In this document: positions 1-8,335 of the stretch, in pieces | Numbering within the stretch: position 1 is the first letter of the stretch | Layout of the letters: the number at the start of each line of letters is the position of its first letter | NCBI GenBank assembly: GCA_041191145.1 | Contig: JBEEPK010000001.1 | Coordinates: forward strand, 1-64,000 | Origin: UBA961 sp041191145 | Lineage (GTDB): Bacteria > Bacteroidota > Ignavibacteria > Kapaibacteriales > UBA961 | DNA length: 64,000 bases | Direction: 5' to 3' | The notes under the pieces: generated by a model | What the model saw: the letters and a program-made list of their open reading frames with translations, nothing else | Told to the model about the DNA's origin: nothing | Databases searched by the model: none | Program-made: the position numbers and the translations under genes

Positions 1-159
1 CGTGATATTATTTACTCCAAATACGGCGAATGTTTTGATGTTATGTTTCAGAGAGTTGATTCTTATGGAGTTCGTGCTGTTTATTTGGTGAGCTGTGTAT
101 TGTTTTGTATCAAGTCACTTGATATTATTTATGGCGTTAAAGAGGCTTGAACTTGTTGA
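1..159 (+). other. Window edge, no recognisable gene
   Basis: The first frame is open from base 1 to a stop at 148-150 (49 codons), so this could be the 3' end of a gene that starts before the window. I recognise no motif in the translation. A second stop at 157-159 precedes the recombinase remnant. It may equally be non-coding DNA from a decayed mobile element. Confidence 0.2.
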
Positions 160-498
160 CTTACTAATCATTTGACTCCGTATGCCTGTGTTGCAGAATA
201 TAATGCCATTCAGACTTGGAGGGAAGAGGTTCCGTCATCAAACAGAGTACGATTATCTTTGCCACCTACAGGCAACTGTGAGTTTAAGTCTTCAATGATT
301 AGCCATCTTGATTTCATTCACTTACCATCAATCATGCAACAGGTTGAAATATTAGTGAAATACAATCAACTTGACTTTGTAATTAGTCAATTGATGGGAC
401 ACTCAAACACATCGGTAACAATAAAATCATACTTAGGTACTGATACTCAAATGATGGTTAATGAGTTTGGAAGGATAAAAGATATCTATTCTAAATAG
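160..498 (+). pseudogene. Decayed tyrosine recombinase (integrase) C-terminal fragment
   Basis: Only the last part of a phage-integrase-type tyrosine recombinase is visible. Near the end the frame reads LMGHSNTSVTIKSYL, which fits the family's L-x-GH-x(n)-T-x(n)-Y block; the presumed nucleophile Tyr codon is at 430. The expected H-x-L-R-H box is missing from this frame, but another frame at 315-344 reads HSLTINHATG and then stops, so a frameshift near 345-350 is likely. There is no in-frame ATG, only a TTG at 172, and the N-terminal DNA-binding and core regions are absent. It lies about 190 bp from tRNA-Ser(GCT), a common integration target. I infer a dead remnant of an integrated element; an alternative is a fragment of a XerC/D-like gene. 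Confidence 0.55.
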
Positions 499-647
499 GT
501 ATTGATATTCCTATCAATAACCAAGTAAACGATATTGCTAAGAGGAGGCGACCGCGAAGGGTCGAGAGTATCCCATCTATTGTAGTATAGCCGATAAGCT
601 TTTGTATTCCATAGGGTTATCGGAATTTTAGAGCTTCTTGGGGGAAC
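499..647. other. Intergenic, two short inverted repeats
   Basis: No gene is seen. A 5-bp stem CGACC/GGTCG (549-553 and 560-564) closes a GCGAAG loop, and a 7-bp pair CCGATAA/TTATCGG occurs at 591-597 and 617-623. Neither has a T-run. The position between the integrase remnant and tRNA-Ser suggests an old attachment region, but no duplicate of the tRNA 3' end is visible here. Confidence 0.3.
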
Positions 648-677
648 AAAAAAAGCACTTCTATGAAGTGCTTTTTT
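648..677 (-). terminator. Intrinsic terminator after tRNA-Ser(GCT)
   Basis: A 10-bp stem (652-661 with 665-674) and a 3-nt loop are flanked by an A-run on one side and a T-run on the other. On the minus strand the hairpin lies just past the 3' end of tRNA-Ser(GCT) and is followed by U residues. The symmetric runs would let it act in both directions. Confidence 0.8.
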
Positions 678-685
678 GAGGGTTG

Positions 686-776
686 CGGAGGGAGAGGGAT
701 TCGAACCCTCGGTAGCGTCCTAAAACACTACAACGGTTTAGCAAACCGGCGCCTTCAGCCACTCGGCCATCCCTCC
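686..776 (-). tRNA. tRNA-Ser (anticodon GCT)
   Basis: On the minus strand the sequence folds as a class II tRNA. The acceptor stem GGAGGGA pairs with TCCCTCC, followed by discriminator G. The anticodon loop TTGCTAA carries GCT, there is a long variable arm typical of serine tRNA, and the T-arm contains GGTTCGAATCC. The 3' CCA is not encoded. It reads AGC/AGU codons. A well-formed promoter lies just upstream (789-821) and a terminator just downstream. Confidence 0.95.
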
Positions 777-788
777 GTTTTTTGGAAA

Positions 789-821
789 GCAAAGATAAAG
801 AGTTGCTCTTTACATCCCAAA
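789..821 (-). promoter_or_regulatory. Bacteroidetes-type promoter for tRNA-Ser(GCT)
   Basis: On the minus strand TTTG (821-818) is followed after exactly 20 nt by TATCTTTGC (797-789). This matches the Bacteroidetes primary-sigma consensus TTTG-N(19-21)-TAnnTTTG. The -7 box ends 12 nt before the tRNA 5' end, so transcription would start just upstream of the mature tRNA. The tRNA therefore need not depend on read-through from gyrA. Confidence 0.75.
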
Positions 822-836
822 TAGTTTTTCATCTAA

Positions 837-3326
837 TCACAGTAAATCCAATTGATTAGTATCAGCTTGAGGTGCATCATCACCAGATTCATCTACATCT
901 TCCTCATGAGGCACTGTAGTGATATCGGCAATTTGATCACCTTCTTCAAGTCTAATGAGTCTAACACCTTGGGTATTTCTTCCAATGATGCGGACATCCT
1001 TGACAGGTTGTCTAATCAAGATTCCACCTGTTGTCATAACAACTAAATCATCGCTGTCCTGCACTTCCATGATACTGACCACTTCACCGGTTTTATCTGT
1101 GATATTCATCGAAATTACACCTTTTGCACCACGCTTGGTCAATCGGAAATCTTCATAATTGGTACGCTTACCATAACCATTTTGTCCAACAACAATCACT
1201 TGTGAATCAGGACGCTTGATGGCAACCATGGAAATAATGCGATCTGTATCAGACAATTGCATACCGATAACACCAGCTGCAGTTCTACCCATAGACCTTA
1301 CATCACTTTCACGGAAACGACATGCAAGACCTGCATTTGATCCAATGATGATGTCATTTGAACCATCTGTAATTTTGGCAGCAATCAATCTGTCTGTATC
1401 ATTAAGAGTAATAGCTATCTTACCATTCGCTCGTACACTTTCGAATTCAGACAATAATGTCTTTTTCACAGTACCATTTTCGGTAGCCATGAATATGTAC
1501 ATATTATCCGGGAATTCTTTGACAGTCAAAGTGGCTGTAACATGCTCATCACTCGCCTTTTCAATCACATTTGCCAATGATCTTCCTTTGGCATTGCGAC
1601 TTGCTTCGGGCAAATCATAAACTTTCACGCGGAATACACGACCTCTATCAGTAAAGAACAAGAGATAATGATGTGTAGCCGCACGGAATACCTGCTCTAC
1701 ATAATCATCCTCATAGGTTCCCGCACCGCTTGCACCTCGCCCACCTTTGTGTTGTCTGCGATAATTGGTTACTGCAGTTCTTTTGATGAATCCTTTATGT
1801 GAGATTGTCACGATCATTTCTTCATTGGCAATCATGTCTTCCAATGTAAAATCACGAGCATCATGTACAATTTCTGTTCTACGTTCATCACCATATTTTG
1901 CCCTCAAGCCGGCCAATTCATCACTGATGATCTGCATTTGCAATTCTTTGCTTGCAAGAATGGCACGAAGGCGTTCAATCAATTGAATGATTTCACGATA
2001 TTCTTGTTGAATTTTATCGCGCTCAAGTCCTGTCAATCTTTGCAAACGCATTTCAAGGATAGCTTTGGCTTGAATCTCAGACAATCCAAATCGCTGCTGC
2101 AAGTTGATATTTGCAGTTGATGTATCTTTCGATTCTTTGATGGTTTTAATCACCTCATCGATATTATCTAAAGCGATGATAAAACCTTCCAAAATATGTG
2201 CGCGTTTTTCAGCAGCATCAAGTTCAAAGCGTGTTCTACGAACAATGACTTCATTACGATGCTTCAGAAATTCTTCCATCATCTGCTTGAGATTGAGAAC
2301 TCTTGGACGACCCTCAACCAGCGCAAGCATAATAACGCCAAATGTTGTTTGAAGCTGTGTATGCTTATACAGATTATTTAGTACCACCATTGGTGTTGCA
2401 TCACGCTTGAGTTCAATCACAATGCGTAAACCATCGCGGTCAGATTCATCACGAACATCTGAAATATCTTCAAGAACTTTTGCTCTCACCAAATCAGCAA
2501 TCTTTTCAATCAATGATGCCTTGCTGACTTGATATGGCAATTCAGTGATGATGATTGTTTCTTTGGTTTTTGTGGCCTCAACACTGGCTTTGGCTCTGAC
2601 CACAACTCGACCACGACCAGTAAGAAAAGCATCCTTGACACCTTCATATCCATAGATGATACCGCCTGTTGGAAAATCAGGTGCTTTAACATGTTCCATC
2701 AATTCCGGAATGGTGACATCCGGATTCTTGATCATTACCTGCAAACCATCAATAATCTCTCTGAGATTGTGTGGTGGAATATTGGTTGCCATACCAACCG
2801 CAATACCACCAGCCCCATTGACGAGGAGTGTTGGTAGCGATGTCGGTAATACACTCGGCTCTTGCAAAGAATCATCAAAGTTTGGCCTGAAATCAACTGT
2901 ATCCTTGTCGATATCACGCAACATTTCCATGGACAATGATGCAAGCTTGGTTTCAGTGTAACGCATCGCAGCCGGTGGATCGCCGTCTATCGACCCAAAA
3001 TTACCCTGTCCATCCACAAGTGGATATCGCATTGACCATTCTTGGGCCAATCTCACCATTGCATCATATACCGATGAGTCACCATGGGGGTGAAATTTCC
3101 CCAATACCTCACCTACAAGACGAGCAGATTTTTTATATGGCCTATTCGGCACTAATCCAAGTTCATACATCGCATAAAGAATCCTGCGATGCACCGGCTT
3201 CAATCCATCTCGAACATCTGGTAATGCACGAGATACAATGACTGACATGGAATAATCGAGATATGAATCGCGCATTTCATCTTCCAGCGTAACCGGAAGT
3301 ATGCGCTCGCTGAGAAGCGATGACAT
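837..3326 (-). CDS. gyrA: DNA gyrase subunit A
   Basis: This is the 829-residue A subunit of DNA gyrase, the breaking-rejoining half of the A2B2 type II topoisomerase that introduces negative supercoils. The N-terminal winged-helix/tower region contains PVHRRILYAM and HPHGDSSVYD, with the catalytic Tyr at residue 123 in AAMRYTE. Residues matching the quinolone-resistance hot spots are Ser84 and Asp88, the drug-sensitive state. The C-terminal beta-pinwheel holds repeated blades; the expected GyrA box appears as TKRGAKG, the form common in Bacteroidetes. The tail is acidic. A TACATTTGC promoter box lies 41 nt upstream. gyrB is not in the window. The gene sits between two tRNA-Ser genes on the same strand. 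Confidence 0.97.
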   Translation of the reverse strand: MSSLLSERILPVTLEDEMRDSYLDYSMSVIVSRALPDVRDGLKPVHRRILYAMYELGLVPNRPYKKSARLVGEVLGKFHPHGDSSVYDAMVRLAQEWSMRYPLVDGQGNFGSIDGDPPAAMRYTETKLASLSMEMLRDIDKDTVDFRPNFDDSLQEPSVLPTSLPTLLVNGAGGIAVGMATNIPPHNLREIIDGLQVMIKNPDVTIPELMEHVKAPDFPTGGIIYGYEGVKDAFLTGRGRVVVRAKASVEATKTKETIIITELPYQVSKASLIEKIADLVRAKVLEDISDVRDESDRDGLRIVIELKRDATPMVVLNNLYKHTQLQTTFGVIMLALVEGRPRVLNLKQMMEEFLKHRNEVIVRRTRFELDAAEKRAHILEGFIIALDNIDEVIKTIKESKDTSTANINLQQRFGLSEIQAKAILEMRLQRLTGLERDKIQQEYREIIQLIERLRAILASKELQMQIISDELAGLRAKYGDERRTEIVHDARDFTLEDMIANEEMIVTISHKGFIKRTAVTNYRRQHKGGRGASGAGTYEDDYVEQVFRAATHHYLLFFTDRGRVFRVKVYDLPEASRNAKGRSLANVIEKASDEHVTATLTVKEFPDNMYIFMATENGTVKKTLLSEFESVRANGKIAITLNDTDRLIAAKITDGSNDIIIGSNAGLACRFRESDVRSMGRTAAGVIGMQLSDTDRIISMVAIKRPDSQVIVVGQNGYGKRTNYEDFRLTKRGAKGVISMNITDKTGEVVSIMEVQDSDDLVVMTTGGILIRQPVKDVRIIGRNTQGVRLIRLEEGDQIADITTVPHEEDVDESGDDAPQADTNQLDLL

Positions 3327-3366
3327 AGGAGTATTTTCGAGTATTGAATGAACTTAGTAATCGAAG

Positions 3367-3375
3367 GCAAATGTA
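3367..3375 (-). promoter_or_regulatory. Predicted -7 box of gyrA
   Basis: TACATTTGC on the minus strand fits TAnnTTTGC and lies about 40 nt before the gyrA ATG. I see no TTTG or TTG 19-21 nt upstream, so only half of the consensus is present. Confidence 0.5.
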
Positions 3376-3442
3376 CGGATTTGAGGCGTCATTTCTGATT
3401 GAAAAAACACCCAAAACATCTTATATTTTCCACATTTCACAT

Positions 3443-3472
3443 AAAAAAAGCCGTCCTGCTCAAGGACGGCTT
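3443..3472 (-). terminator. Intrinsic terminator after tRNA-Ser(GGA)
   Basis: On the minus strand a 10-bp stem AAGCCGTCCT/AGGACGGCTT with a 5-nt loop is followed by seven T residues. It begins 1 nt after the tRNA 3' end and separates the tRNA from gyrA. Confidence 0.9.
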
Positions 3473-3473
3473 G

Positions 3474-3560
3474 CGGAAAGGGCGGGATTCGAACCCGCGG
3501 TACCGTTACCGGTACACACGCTTTCCAGGCGTGCCAATTAAACCACTCTTGCACCTTTCC
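3474..3560 (-). tRNA. tRNA-Ser (anticodon GGA)
   Basis: On the minus strand the acceptor stem GGAAAGG pairs with CCTTTCC, followed by discriminator G. The anticodon loop CTGGAAA gives anticodon GGA, there is a long GC-rich variable arm, and the T-arm has GGTTCGAATCC. No CCA is encoded. It reads UCU/UCC codons. A terminator follows immediately and a candidate promoter box lies 24 nt upstream. Confidence 0.95.
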
Positions 3561-3584
3561 AAGTGGTTCTCGTAAAAACGAATC

Positions 3585-3593
3585 GCAAATGTA
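3585..3593 (-). promoter_or_regulatory. Predicted -7 box of tRNA-Ser(GGA)
   Basis: TACATTTGC on the minus strand, 24 nt upstream of the tRNA 5' end. The -33 TTTG element is not obvious. It diverges from the aldolase promoter at 3692. Confidence 0.45.
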
Positions 3594-3691
3594 GGGAATT
3601 CTTCCGAATTTTCGATGCTTCTTTCTCTTTTGAAGGTTGCATCTGTGCACAACTTATTGGGATAGAACCTGCTTCATTGCTTTCAATTCAC

Positions 3692-3700
3692 TACTTTTGC
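3692..3700 (+). promoter_or_regulatory. Predicted -7 box of the aldolase operon
   Basis: TACTTTTGC matches TAnnTTTGC and lies 45 nt before the ATG at 3746. No clear -33 TTTG is seen at the usual distance. Confidence 0.45.
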
Positions 3701-3745
3701 AAAGCATATCGCAGTATTTCTGTTTCACTCATTCGGACTTTCATC

Positions 3746-4813
3746 ATGATCGATTCGATTGTCTCCCTTTTAGGCGAAAACGCGTCTTATTTACTTGATC
3801 ATCAATCAAATACCATCCCGAAAGAGCAACTTCATCTCCCTTCACCGAATGCTGTGGATGAAATATTTGGCATTTCGGATAGAAATAACAGAGTATTGTC
3901 GAATCTTCAAAGAATGGCTGATACCGGAAGATTGGCTGGAACCGGTTATACTTCAATCCTTCCCGTGGATCAAGGCATCGAGCATTCTGCAGGTGCGAGC
4001 TTTGCAAAGAATCCTGCCTATTTTGATCCTGAGAATATCATCAAGCTTGCCATTGAAGGAGGTTGTAATGCAGTTGCCTCCACTTTCGGTGTATTGTCGA
4101 TGACGAGCAGAAAATATGCGCACAAAATTCCTTATGTGGTAAAAATCAATCACAATGAACTATTGACCTATCCGAACAAAGCTGATCAGATCATGTATGG
4201 GACAATTAAGCAGGCTTATGATATGGGAGCCGCAGCAGTGGGAGCTACGATTTATTTTGGATCTCCGGAAAGTTCAAGACAAATCATCGAAGTATCCGAA
4301 GCATTTGCCATGGCTCATGATTTGGGAATGGCAACAATACTGTGGTGTTATATCAGAAACTCAGCATTCAAAACTGCAGAGAAGGATTTTCATGTTTCGG
4401 CAGACTTGACCGGTCAGGCAAATCATCTCGGCGTGACGATTAATGCAGATATAATCAAGCAAAAACTCCCCGAAAACAATGGTGGGTATTCGGCATTGAA
4501 TATGGGTGGATCTTCTTATGGTAAATTGGATAAGCGAATGTATACAGAGTTATCCAGCGATCACCCTATTGATCTGTGCCGTTATCAAGTTGCAAATTGT
4601 TATATGGGAAGAATCGGACTCATCAATTCCGGCGGAGCATCCGGAGAAAATGATATGTCTGAAGCTATTGCAACCGCTGTAATCAATAAAAGAGCAGGCG
4701 GAATGGGCTTGATTTCAGGTAGAAAAGCATTTCAAAAACCAATGAATGAAGGCATTGCATTATTGCAAGGCATTCAGGATGTCTATCTCTGCAAAGAGAT
4801 CACCGTGGCATAA
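3746..4813 (+). CDS. fbaB: Class I fructose-bisphosphate aldolase (DhnA/FbaB type)
   Basis: This 355-residue enzyme cleaves fructose-1,6-bisphosphate to dihydroxyacetone phosphate and glyceraldehyde-3-phosphate in glycolysis and gluconeogenesis, using a Schiff base and no metal. It has the FbaB/DhnA features ILPVDQGIEH, YVVKINHNELL, and ADIIKQKLP, where Lys238 is the expected Schiff-base lysine. The length fits the FbaB subfamily. The frame is open further upstream to 3563, but that extension would run through the promoter and abut the divergent tRNA, so I place the start at ATG 3746. The gap to the ABC transporter start is 4 nt, so the genes are probably cotranscribed despite unrelated functions. 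Confidence 0.93.
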   Translation: MIDSIVSLLGENASYLLDHQSNTIPKEQLHLPSPNAVDEIFGISDRNNRVLSNLQRMADTGRLAGTGYTSILPVDQGIEHSAGASFAKNPAYFDPENIIKLAIEGGCNAVASTFGVLSMTSRKYAHKIPYVVKINHNELLTYPNKADQIMYGTIKQAYDMGAAAVGATIYFGSPESSRQIIEVSEAFAMAHDLGMATILWCYIRNSAFKTAEKDFHVSADLTGQANHLGVTINADIIKQKLPENNGGYSALNMGGSSYGKLDKRMYTELSSDHPIDLCRYQVANCYMGRIGLINSGGASGENDMSEAIATAVINKRAGGMGLISGRKAFQKPMNEGIALLQGIQDVYLCKEITVA

Positions 4814-4817
4814 TTAC

Positions 4818-6590
4818 ATGAAAGAACTCTCTCGTTTATTTCCCTATCTGAAAAGGCATAAGCTACGCTTGATGCTAGGTTTTCTGTTTGTCACTATTTC
4901 CAATATATGTTCGACATCCATTCCTCGTTTTGTTGGGTCAATCGTTGATGGCATGCAAAAAGCACAAATAGATCAAAGTTCAGTAAATACTTCCATTGGT
5001 ATCATTCTGCTCTTAACCATTGGTTCGGGTTTTTTTATGTATCTCACTCGCAAGACAATCATTGTTGCCTCGCGATTGATTGAATATGAATTGCGCAATG
5101 ATTTGTTGATAGCGCTTGAGCGACAATCCCTATCCTTCTATCATAAGAATTCAACAGGTTCTTTGATGGCTCTCACTACGAATGACATAGCTGCAATGAG
5201 AGAATTTCTTGGACCTGCGCTGATGTATTCGGCAAATACAATTACGACATTCTCATTCGCACTCGCTTTCATGGGATCTCTTAATCCTTCGCTGACATTG
5301 ATGGCTTTGCTTCCGCTTCCCTTCATGGCATTTCTGACATATTTCATTGGGAAAAAAGTACATATCGGATTTCGTGATGTTCAAGAACAATTTTCTCAAT
5401 TGACTTCGAAAGCACAAGAAACATTCAGTGGCGTTAGAGTGATTCGAGCATATCGAAGAGAAGGTTTTGAGACCGGTGAGTTTGAAAAGCAAAGTGAAGT
5501 CTATCAACAAAGAAATATTCGACTTGCCTTTTTGCAATCTCTCACCATGCCATCAATGATGGCACTTGTGGGATTCTCAAATCTCTTGGTATTGGGATAT
5601 GGAGGACTTCTAGCAATTGAAGGTAAAGCAACAATTGGTGACTTATCACAGTTTTTCATCTATCTCAATCAACTGATCTGGCCTGTTGCTGCAATTGGTT
5701 GGGTTACCAATCTCATTCAAAGAGCGGCTGCATCAGCTAAGAGAGTCGGTGATATCATGGATATGCAATCAGAAATCATCAATGATGTTTCTGAGACTGT
5801 TAATCTGAAAGGCATTTCCGGAATCTCATTTGAAGCCGTTGGCATGAGCTATCCCGGCCGATCAATTCCCGCTCTTTATGATATCACATTTGAAATCCCC
5901 AAAGGTTCTTCCATCGGCATCGTTGGAGCAACAGGAAGTGGCAAATCAACAATAGCGGCATTACTTCCCAGATTATTTGATCCAACATCGGGTGTCATCA
6001 CCATTGATGGACAGAATATCAGGACAATGCCACTCGAAATATTACGAAAGAAAATTGCTCTTATTCAACAAGAAGCATTTTTATTTTCAATGTCACTAGC
6101 CGATAATATCCGATTCGGAAATCCCGATGCAAGCTTGGAGGATGTGAAAAGAGCTGCTGAATTGGCAGGATTGGCAGATGATATAGCTGATTTCCCGAAA
6201 GGATATGACACAATTGTTGGTGAAAGAGGTATTACACTTTCCGGTGGACAGAAACAAAGAACGGCAATAGCCAGAGCAATCATCAGAAATCCTGAATTGC
6301 TCATTTTTGATGATGCATTCTCTGCCGTTGATACTGCAACTGAAGAACATATCATCAAAGGACTTTCAATGCTCATGGAATATCGCACGACCATCATCAT
6401 CGCGCATAGAATCTCCACAGTAGCTTTATGTAATACGATTATTGTTCTTGATAAAGGGCATATCATTGAAAGAGGCACGCATAAAGAATTATTGGCATTG
6501 AATGGTGTCTATGCAAACATGCATGAGCGTCAACAATTGGAAGAAGAATTCAAGCATTATTCGACTGAGATTTCGGAGATTGAACAATGA
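4818..6590 (+). CDS. ABC exporter half-transporter (MdlA/YheI type)
   Basis: This 590-residue protein joins an N-terminal six-helix exporter domain (about 15-310) to a C-terminal ATPase. Walker A is GATGSGKS at 370-377, the signature LSGGQ is at 474-478, and Walker B is LLIFDD ending at Asp498-Asp499. The residue after the Walker B aspartate, normally the catalytic Glu, is Asp499, as in the degenerate subunit of heterodimeric exporters such as YheI/BmrC. No partner subunit is in the window. The ATG at 4818 is 4 nt after the aldolase stop; an upstream frame extension overlaps the aldolase and is unlikely. The stop overlaps the next start (ATGA). The substrate is unknown; lipids or drugs are typical for the family. 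Confidence 0.9.
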   Translation: MKELSRLFPYLKRHKLRLMLGFLFVTISNICSTSIPRFVGSIVDGMQKAQIDQSSVNTSIGIILLLTIGSGFFMYLTRKTIIVASRLIEYELRNDLLIALERQSLSFYHKNSTGSLMALTTNDIAAMREFLGPALMYSANTITTFSFALAFMGSLNPSLTLMALLPLPFMAFLTYFIGKKVHIGFRDVQEQFSQLTSKAQETFSGVRVIRAYRREGFETGEFEKQSEVYQQRNIRLAFLQSLTMPSMMALVGFSNLLVLGYGGLLAIEGKATIGDLSQFFIYLNQLIWPVAAIGWVTNLIQRAAASAKRVGDIMDMQSEIINDVSETVNLKGISGISFEAVGMSYPGRSIPALYDITFEIPKGSSIGIVGATGSGKSTIAALLPRLFDPTSGVITIDGQNIRTMPLEILRKKIALIQQEAFLFSMSLADNIRFGNPDASLEDVKRAAELAGLADDIADFPKGYDTIVGERGITLSGGQKQRTAIARAIIRNPELLIFDDAFSAVDTATEEHIIKGLSMLMEYRTTIIIAHRISTVALCNTIIVLDKGHIIERGTHKELLALNGVYANMHERQQLEEEFKHYSTEISEIEQ

Positions 6591-7540
6591 AACTCTCGAT
6601 TGTCATACCTATGTACAATGAAGAAGGTATTGTACATGCTCTTTATCAAAGACTTGAACATACTAAAGCTTTATTCAACAGGAAATTTGATCTCATGCCA
6701 TCTGACATTGAAATCATTTTTGTGAATGATGGCTCCTCTGATGGTACATTCGAAGTACTCAAAAAACTATGCATGGATGAAGCACATTATCAATTACTTA
6801 ATCTCTCTCGAAATCACGGACATCAAATAGCCATTACAGCCGGCATTGATCTGGCAAAAGGTGATGCCGTGGCAGTAATTGATGGCGATTTACAAGATCC
6901 CCCGGAAACGATTGTGGATCTCTATGGAAAAATGCAGGAAGGCTTTGATGTCGTTTACGCCGTGCGAAAAAAACGCGAAGGCGAAACTCCATTCAAATTA
7001 TTCACTGCAAAATTGTTTTACCGATTGCTCAAGAAATTGACCAATGTTGAAATACCGGTTGACACAGGTGATTTTCGCATCATGAGTCGAAGAGTTGTAA
7101 CAATTCTCACTTCCATGAATGAAAGACATCGTTTCATTCGCGGGATGATCAGCTGGATTGGATTCAATCAAACAGGACTTGAGTATGAAAGACATGAAAG
7201 ACATTCCGGAGAAACAAAATATACACTTTCAAAGATGATCAAGTTTGCTTTTGATGGCATTACTTCCTTTTCTTCCATACCTCTGAAGCTCGCTTCCTAC
7301 CTGGGAATCATTACCGCGATGTTTGGTTTCTTGTATAGCTTATATATTGTATTTCTGAAGCTTTTTGTTCCAAAATCACAAATAGAACTGGGCTGGGCTT
7401 CTATCATCATCTTTATTCTATTGCTTGGTGGAATACAATTACTTGCACTTGGCATGATCGGTGAATATCTCGGAAGGATACATGATGAAACCAAATTCCG
7501 TCCGCTATACATTGTTGAACATATCTACAAAAAAGAATGA
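6587..7540 (+). CDS. GT2 glycosyltransferase, polyprenyl-phosphate sugar type
   Basis: This 317-residue protein resembles the DPM1/GtrB/ArnC group, which transfer a sugar from a nucleotide donor to a polyprenyl phosphate on the inner face of the membrane. The N-terminal GT-A domain has SIVIPMYNEE, FVNDGSSDGT, and the metal-binding region DGDLQDPPE. Two long hydrophobic segments fill about residues 235-300. It overlaps the ABC transporter by 4 nt (ATGA) and the next methyltransferase by 4 nt, so the three are translationally coupled. The sugar cannot be read from sequence. Its product may feed glycan or lipid modification at the envelope. Confidence 0.88.
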   Translation: MKLSIVIPMYNEEGIVHALYQRLEHTKALFNRKFDLMPSDIEIIFVNDGSSDGTFEVLKKLCMDEAHYQLLNLSRNHGHQIAITAGIDLAKGDAVAVIDGDLQDPPETIVDLYGKMQEGFDVVYAVRKKREGETPFKLFTAKLFYRLLKKLTNVEIPVDTGDFRIMSRRVVTILTSMNERHRFIRGMISWIGFNQTGLEYERHERHSGETKYTLSKMIKFAFDGITSFSSIPLKLASYLGIITAMFGFLYSLYIVFLKLFVPKSQIELGWASIIIFILLLGGIQLLALGMIGEYLGRIHDETKFRPLYIVEHIYKKE

Positions 7541-8235
7541 GTGAATTCGATAAATATGCTCGAGATTATGATGACATGCATGCCGAGAATGTAAAGTCAT
7601 CAGGTTATACCCCCGCTTTTTTTGATGAGTATAAGGTAAAAGAAATAGCAAGGTTATTGCATTCTGGAAATCATACAAGCAAACCATTACATATTCTGAA
7701 TTTTGGTTGTGGAATCGGAAAGAGTGAACAATATCTCCACAAGTATTTCCCCTATGCTACCATTGTCGGAGCGGATGTATCCAATGATTCACTTGACATA
7801 GCAAAAAAAGACAATGCTGATTTGAATTGCATTCGTTGGGAATTGATATCCGAAACCGAGAACATTGGTTTTGGCGATACATTTGATGTCATATTCATAG
7901 CAAATGTTTTTCATCATATTCCTCATTCAGAGCATGAGCGAATTTTGAGAGATTTACGAAATCACCTCAGACCCAATGGCAAACTTTTCATGTTCGAGCA
8001 TAATCCTTGGAATCCAATTACAGTAAAGACCATCAAGGATTGTCCATTCGATATCGATGCCGTCCTATTATCTCCTGCTTATTCAAAATCCGTGTATAAA
8101 AAAGCAGGATTTTCAGGAACATCCATACGATTTACATTGTTCTTCCCTGCATTCGTATCATTCTTGCGCCCTTTGGAGCCATTGCTTTCTTGGCTTCCGC
8201 TCGGTGCTCAATACTATATCGAAGCGAAACCTTGA
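7537..8235 (+). CDS. Class I SAM-dependent methyltransferase
   Basis: This 232-residue protein has the Rossmann SAM-binding pattern. Motif I is ILNFGCGIGKSEQYL, followed by an acidic strand end (VGADVSNDSLDIA) and a post-motif segment DVIFIANVFHHIP. It resembles the UbiE/Methyltransf_11-12 families. The C-terminal stretch is hydrophobic and Pro-rich, suggesting membrane association. The start overlaps the glycosyltransferase stop (ATGA). The substrate is unknown; given its neighbours, a lipid-linked glycan or polyprenyl compound is a reasonable guess. It is the last gene before the sdh palindrome. Confidence 0.85.
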   Translation: MSEFDKYARDYDDMHAENVKSSGYTPAFFDEYKVKEIARLLHSGNHTSKPLHILNFGCGIGKSEQYLHKYFPYATIVGADVSNDSLDIAKKDNADLNCIRWELISETENIGFGDTFDVIFIANVFHHIPHSEHERILRDLRNHLRPNGKLFMFEHNPWNPITVKTIKDCPFDIDAVLLSPAYSKSVYKKAGFSGTSIRFTLFFPAFVSFLRPLEPLLSWLPLGAQYYIEAKP

Positions 8236-8240
8236 ACATA

Positions 8241-8264
8241 TGGCTGTTTTTTGATAAACAGCCA
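8241..8264. promoter_or_regulatory. Perfect palindrome over the sdh promoter
   Basis: TGGCTGTTT (8241-8249) and AAACAGCCA (8256-8264) are perfect inverted arms around 6 nt. The spacer holds the TTTG (-33) of the predicted sdhC promoter. There is no T-run on either side, so a simple intrinsic terminator is less likely than an operator, though it could fold at the end of the methyltransferase mRNA. Confidence 0.55.
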
Positions 8265-8282
8265 ATAAATCCATAGTTTTGC
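8250..8282 (+). promoter_or_regulatory. Bacteroidetes-type promoter of sdhCAB
   Basis: TTTG at 8250-8253, then exactly 20 nt, then TAGTTTTGC at 8274-8282. This fits the TTTG-N20-TAnnTTTG consensus fully. The predicted leader to the sdhC ATG is about 45-50 nt. Confidence 0.75.
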
Positions 8283-8335
8283 TTTAGAATTTTGATTTTA
8301 TACAAACCATCACAGCATTGTAAGGATACTCATCC

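Noticed and set aside
3563..3745. N-terminal extension of the aldolase frame
   Set aside because: It would cover the predicted promoter and reach the divergent tRNA; the aldolase family starts at the ATG at 3746.
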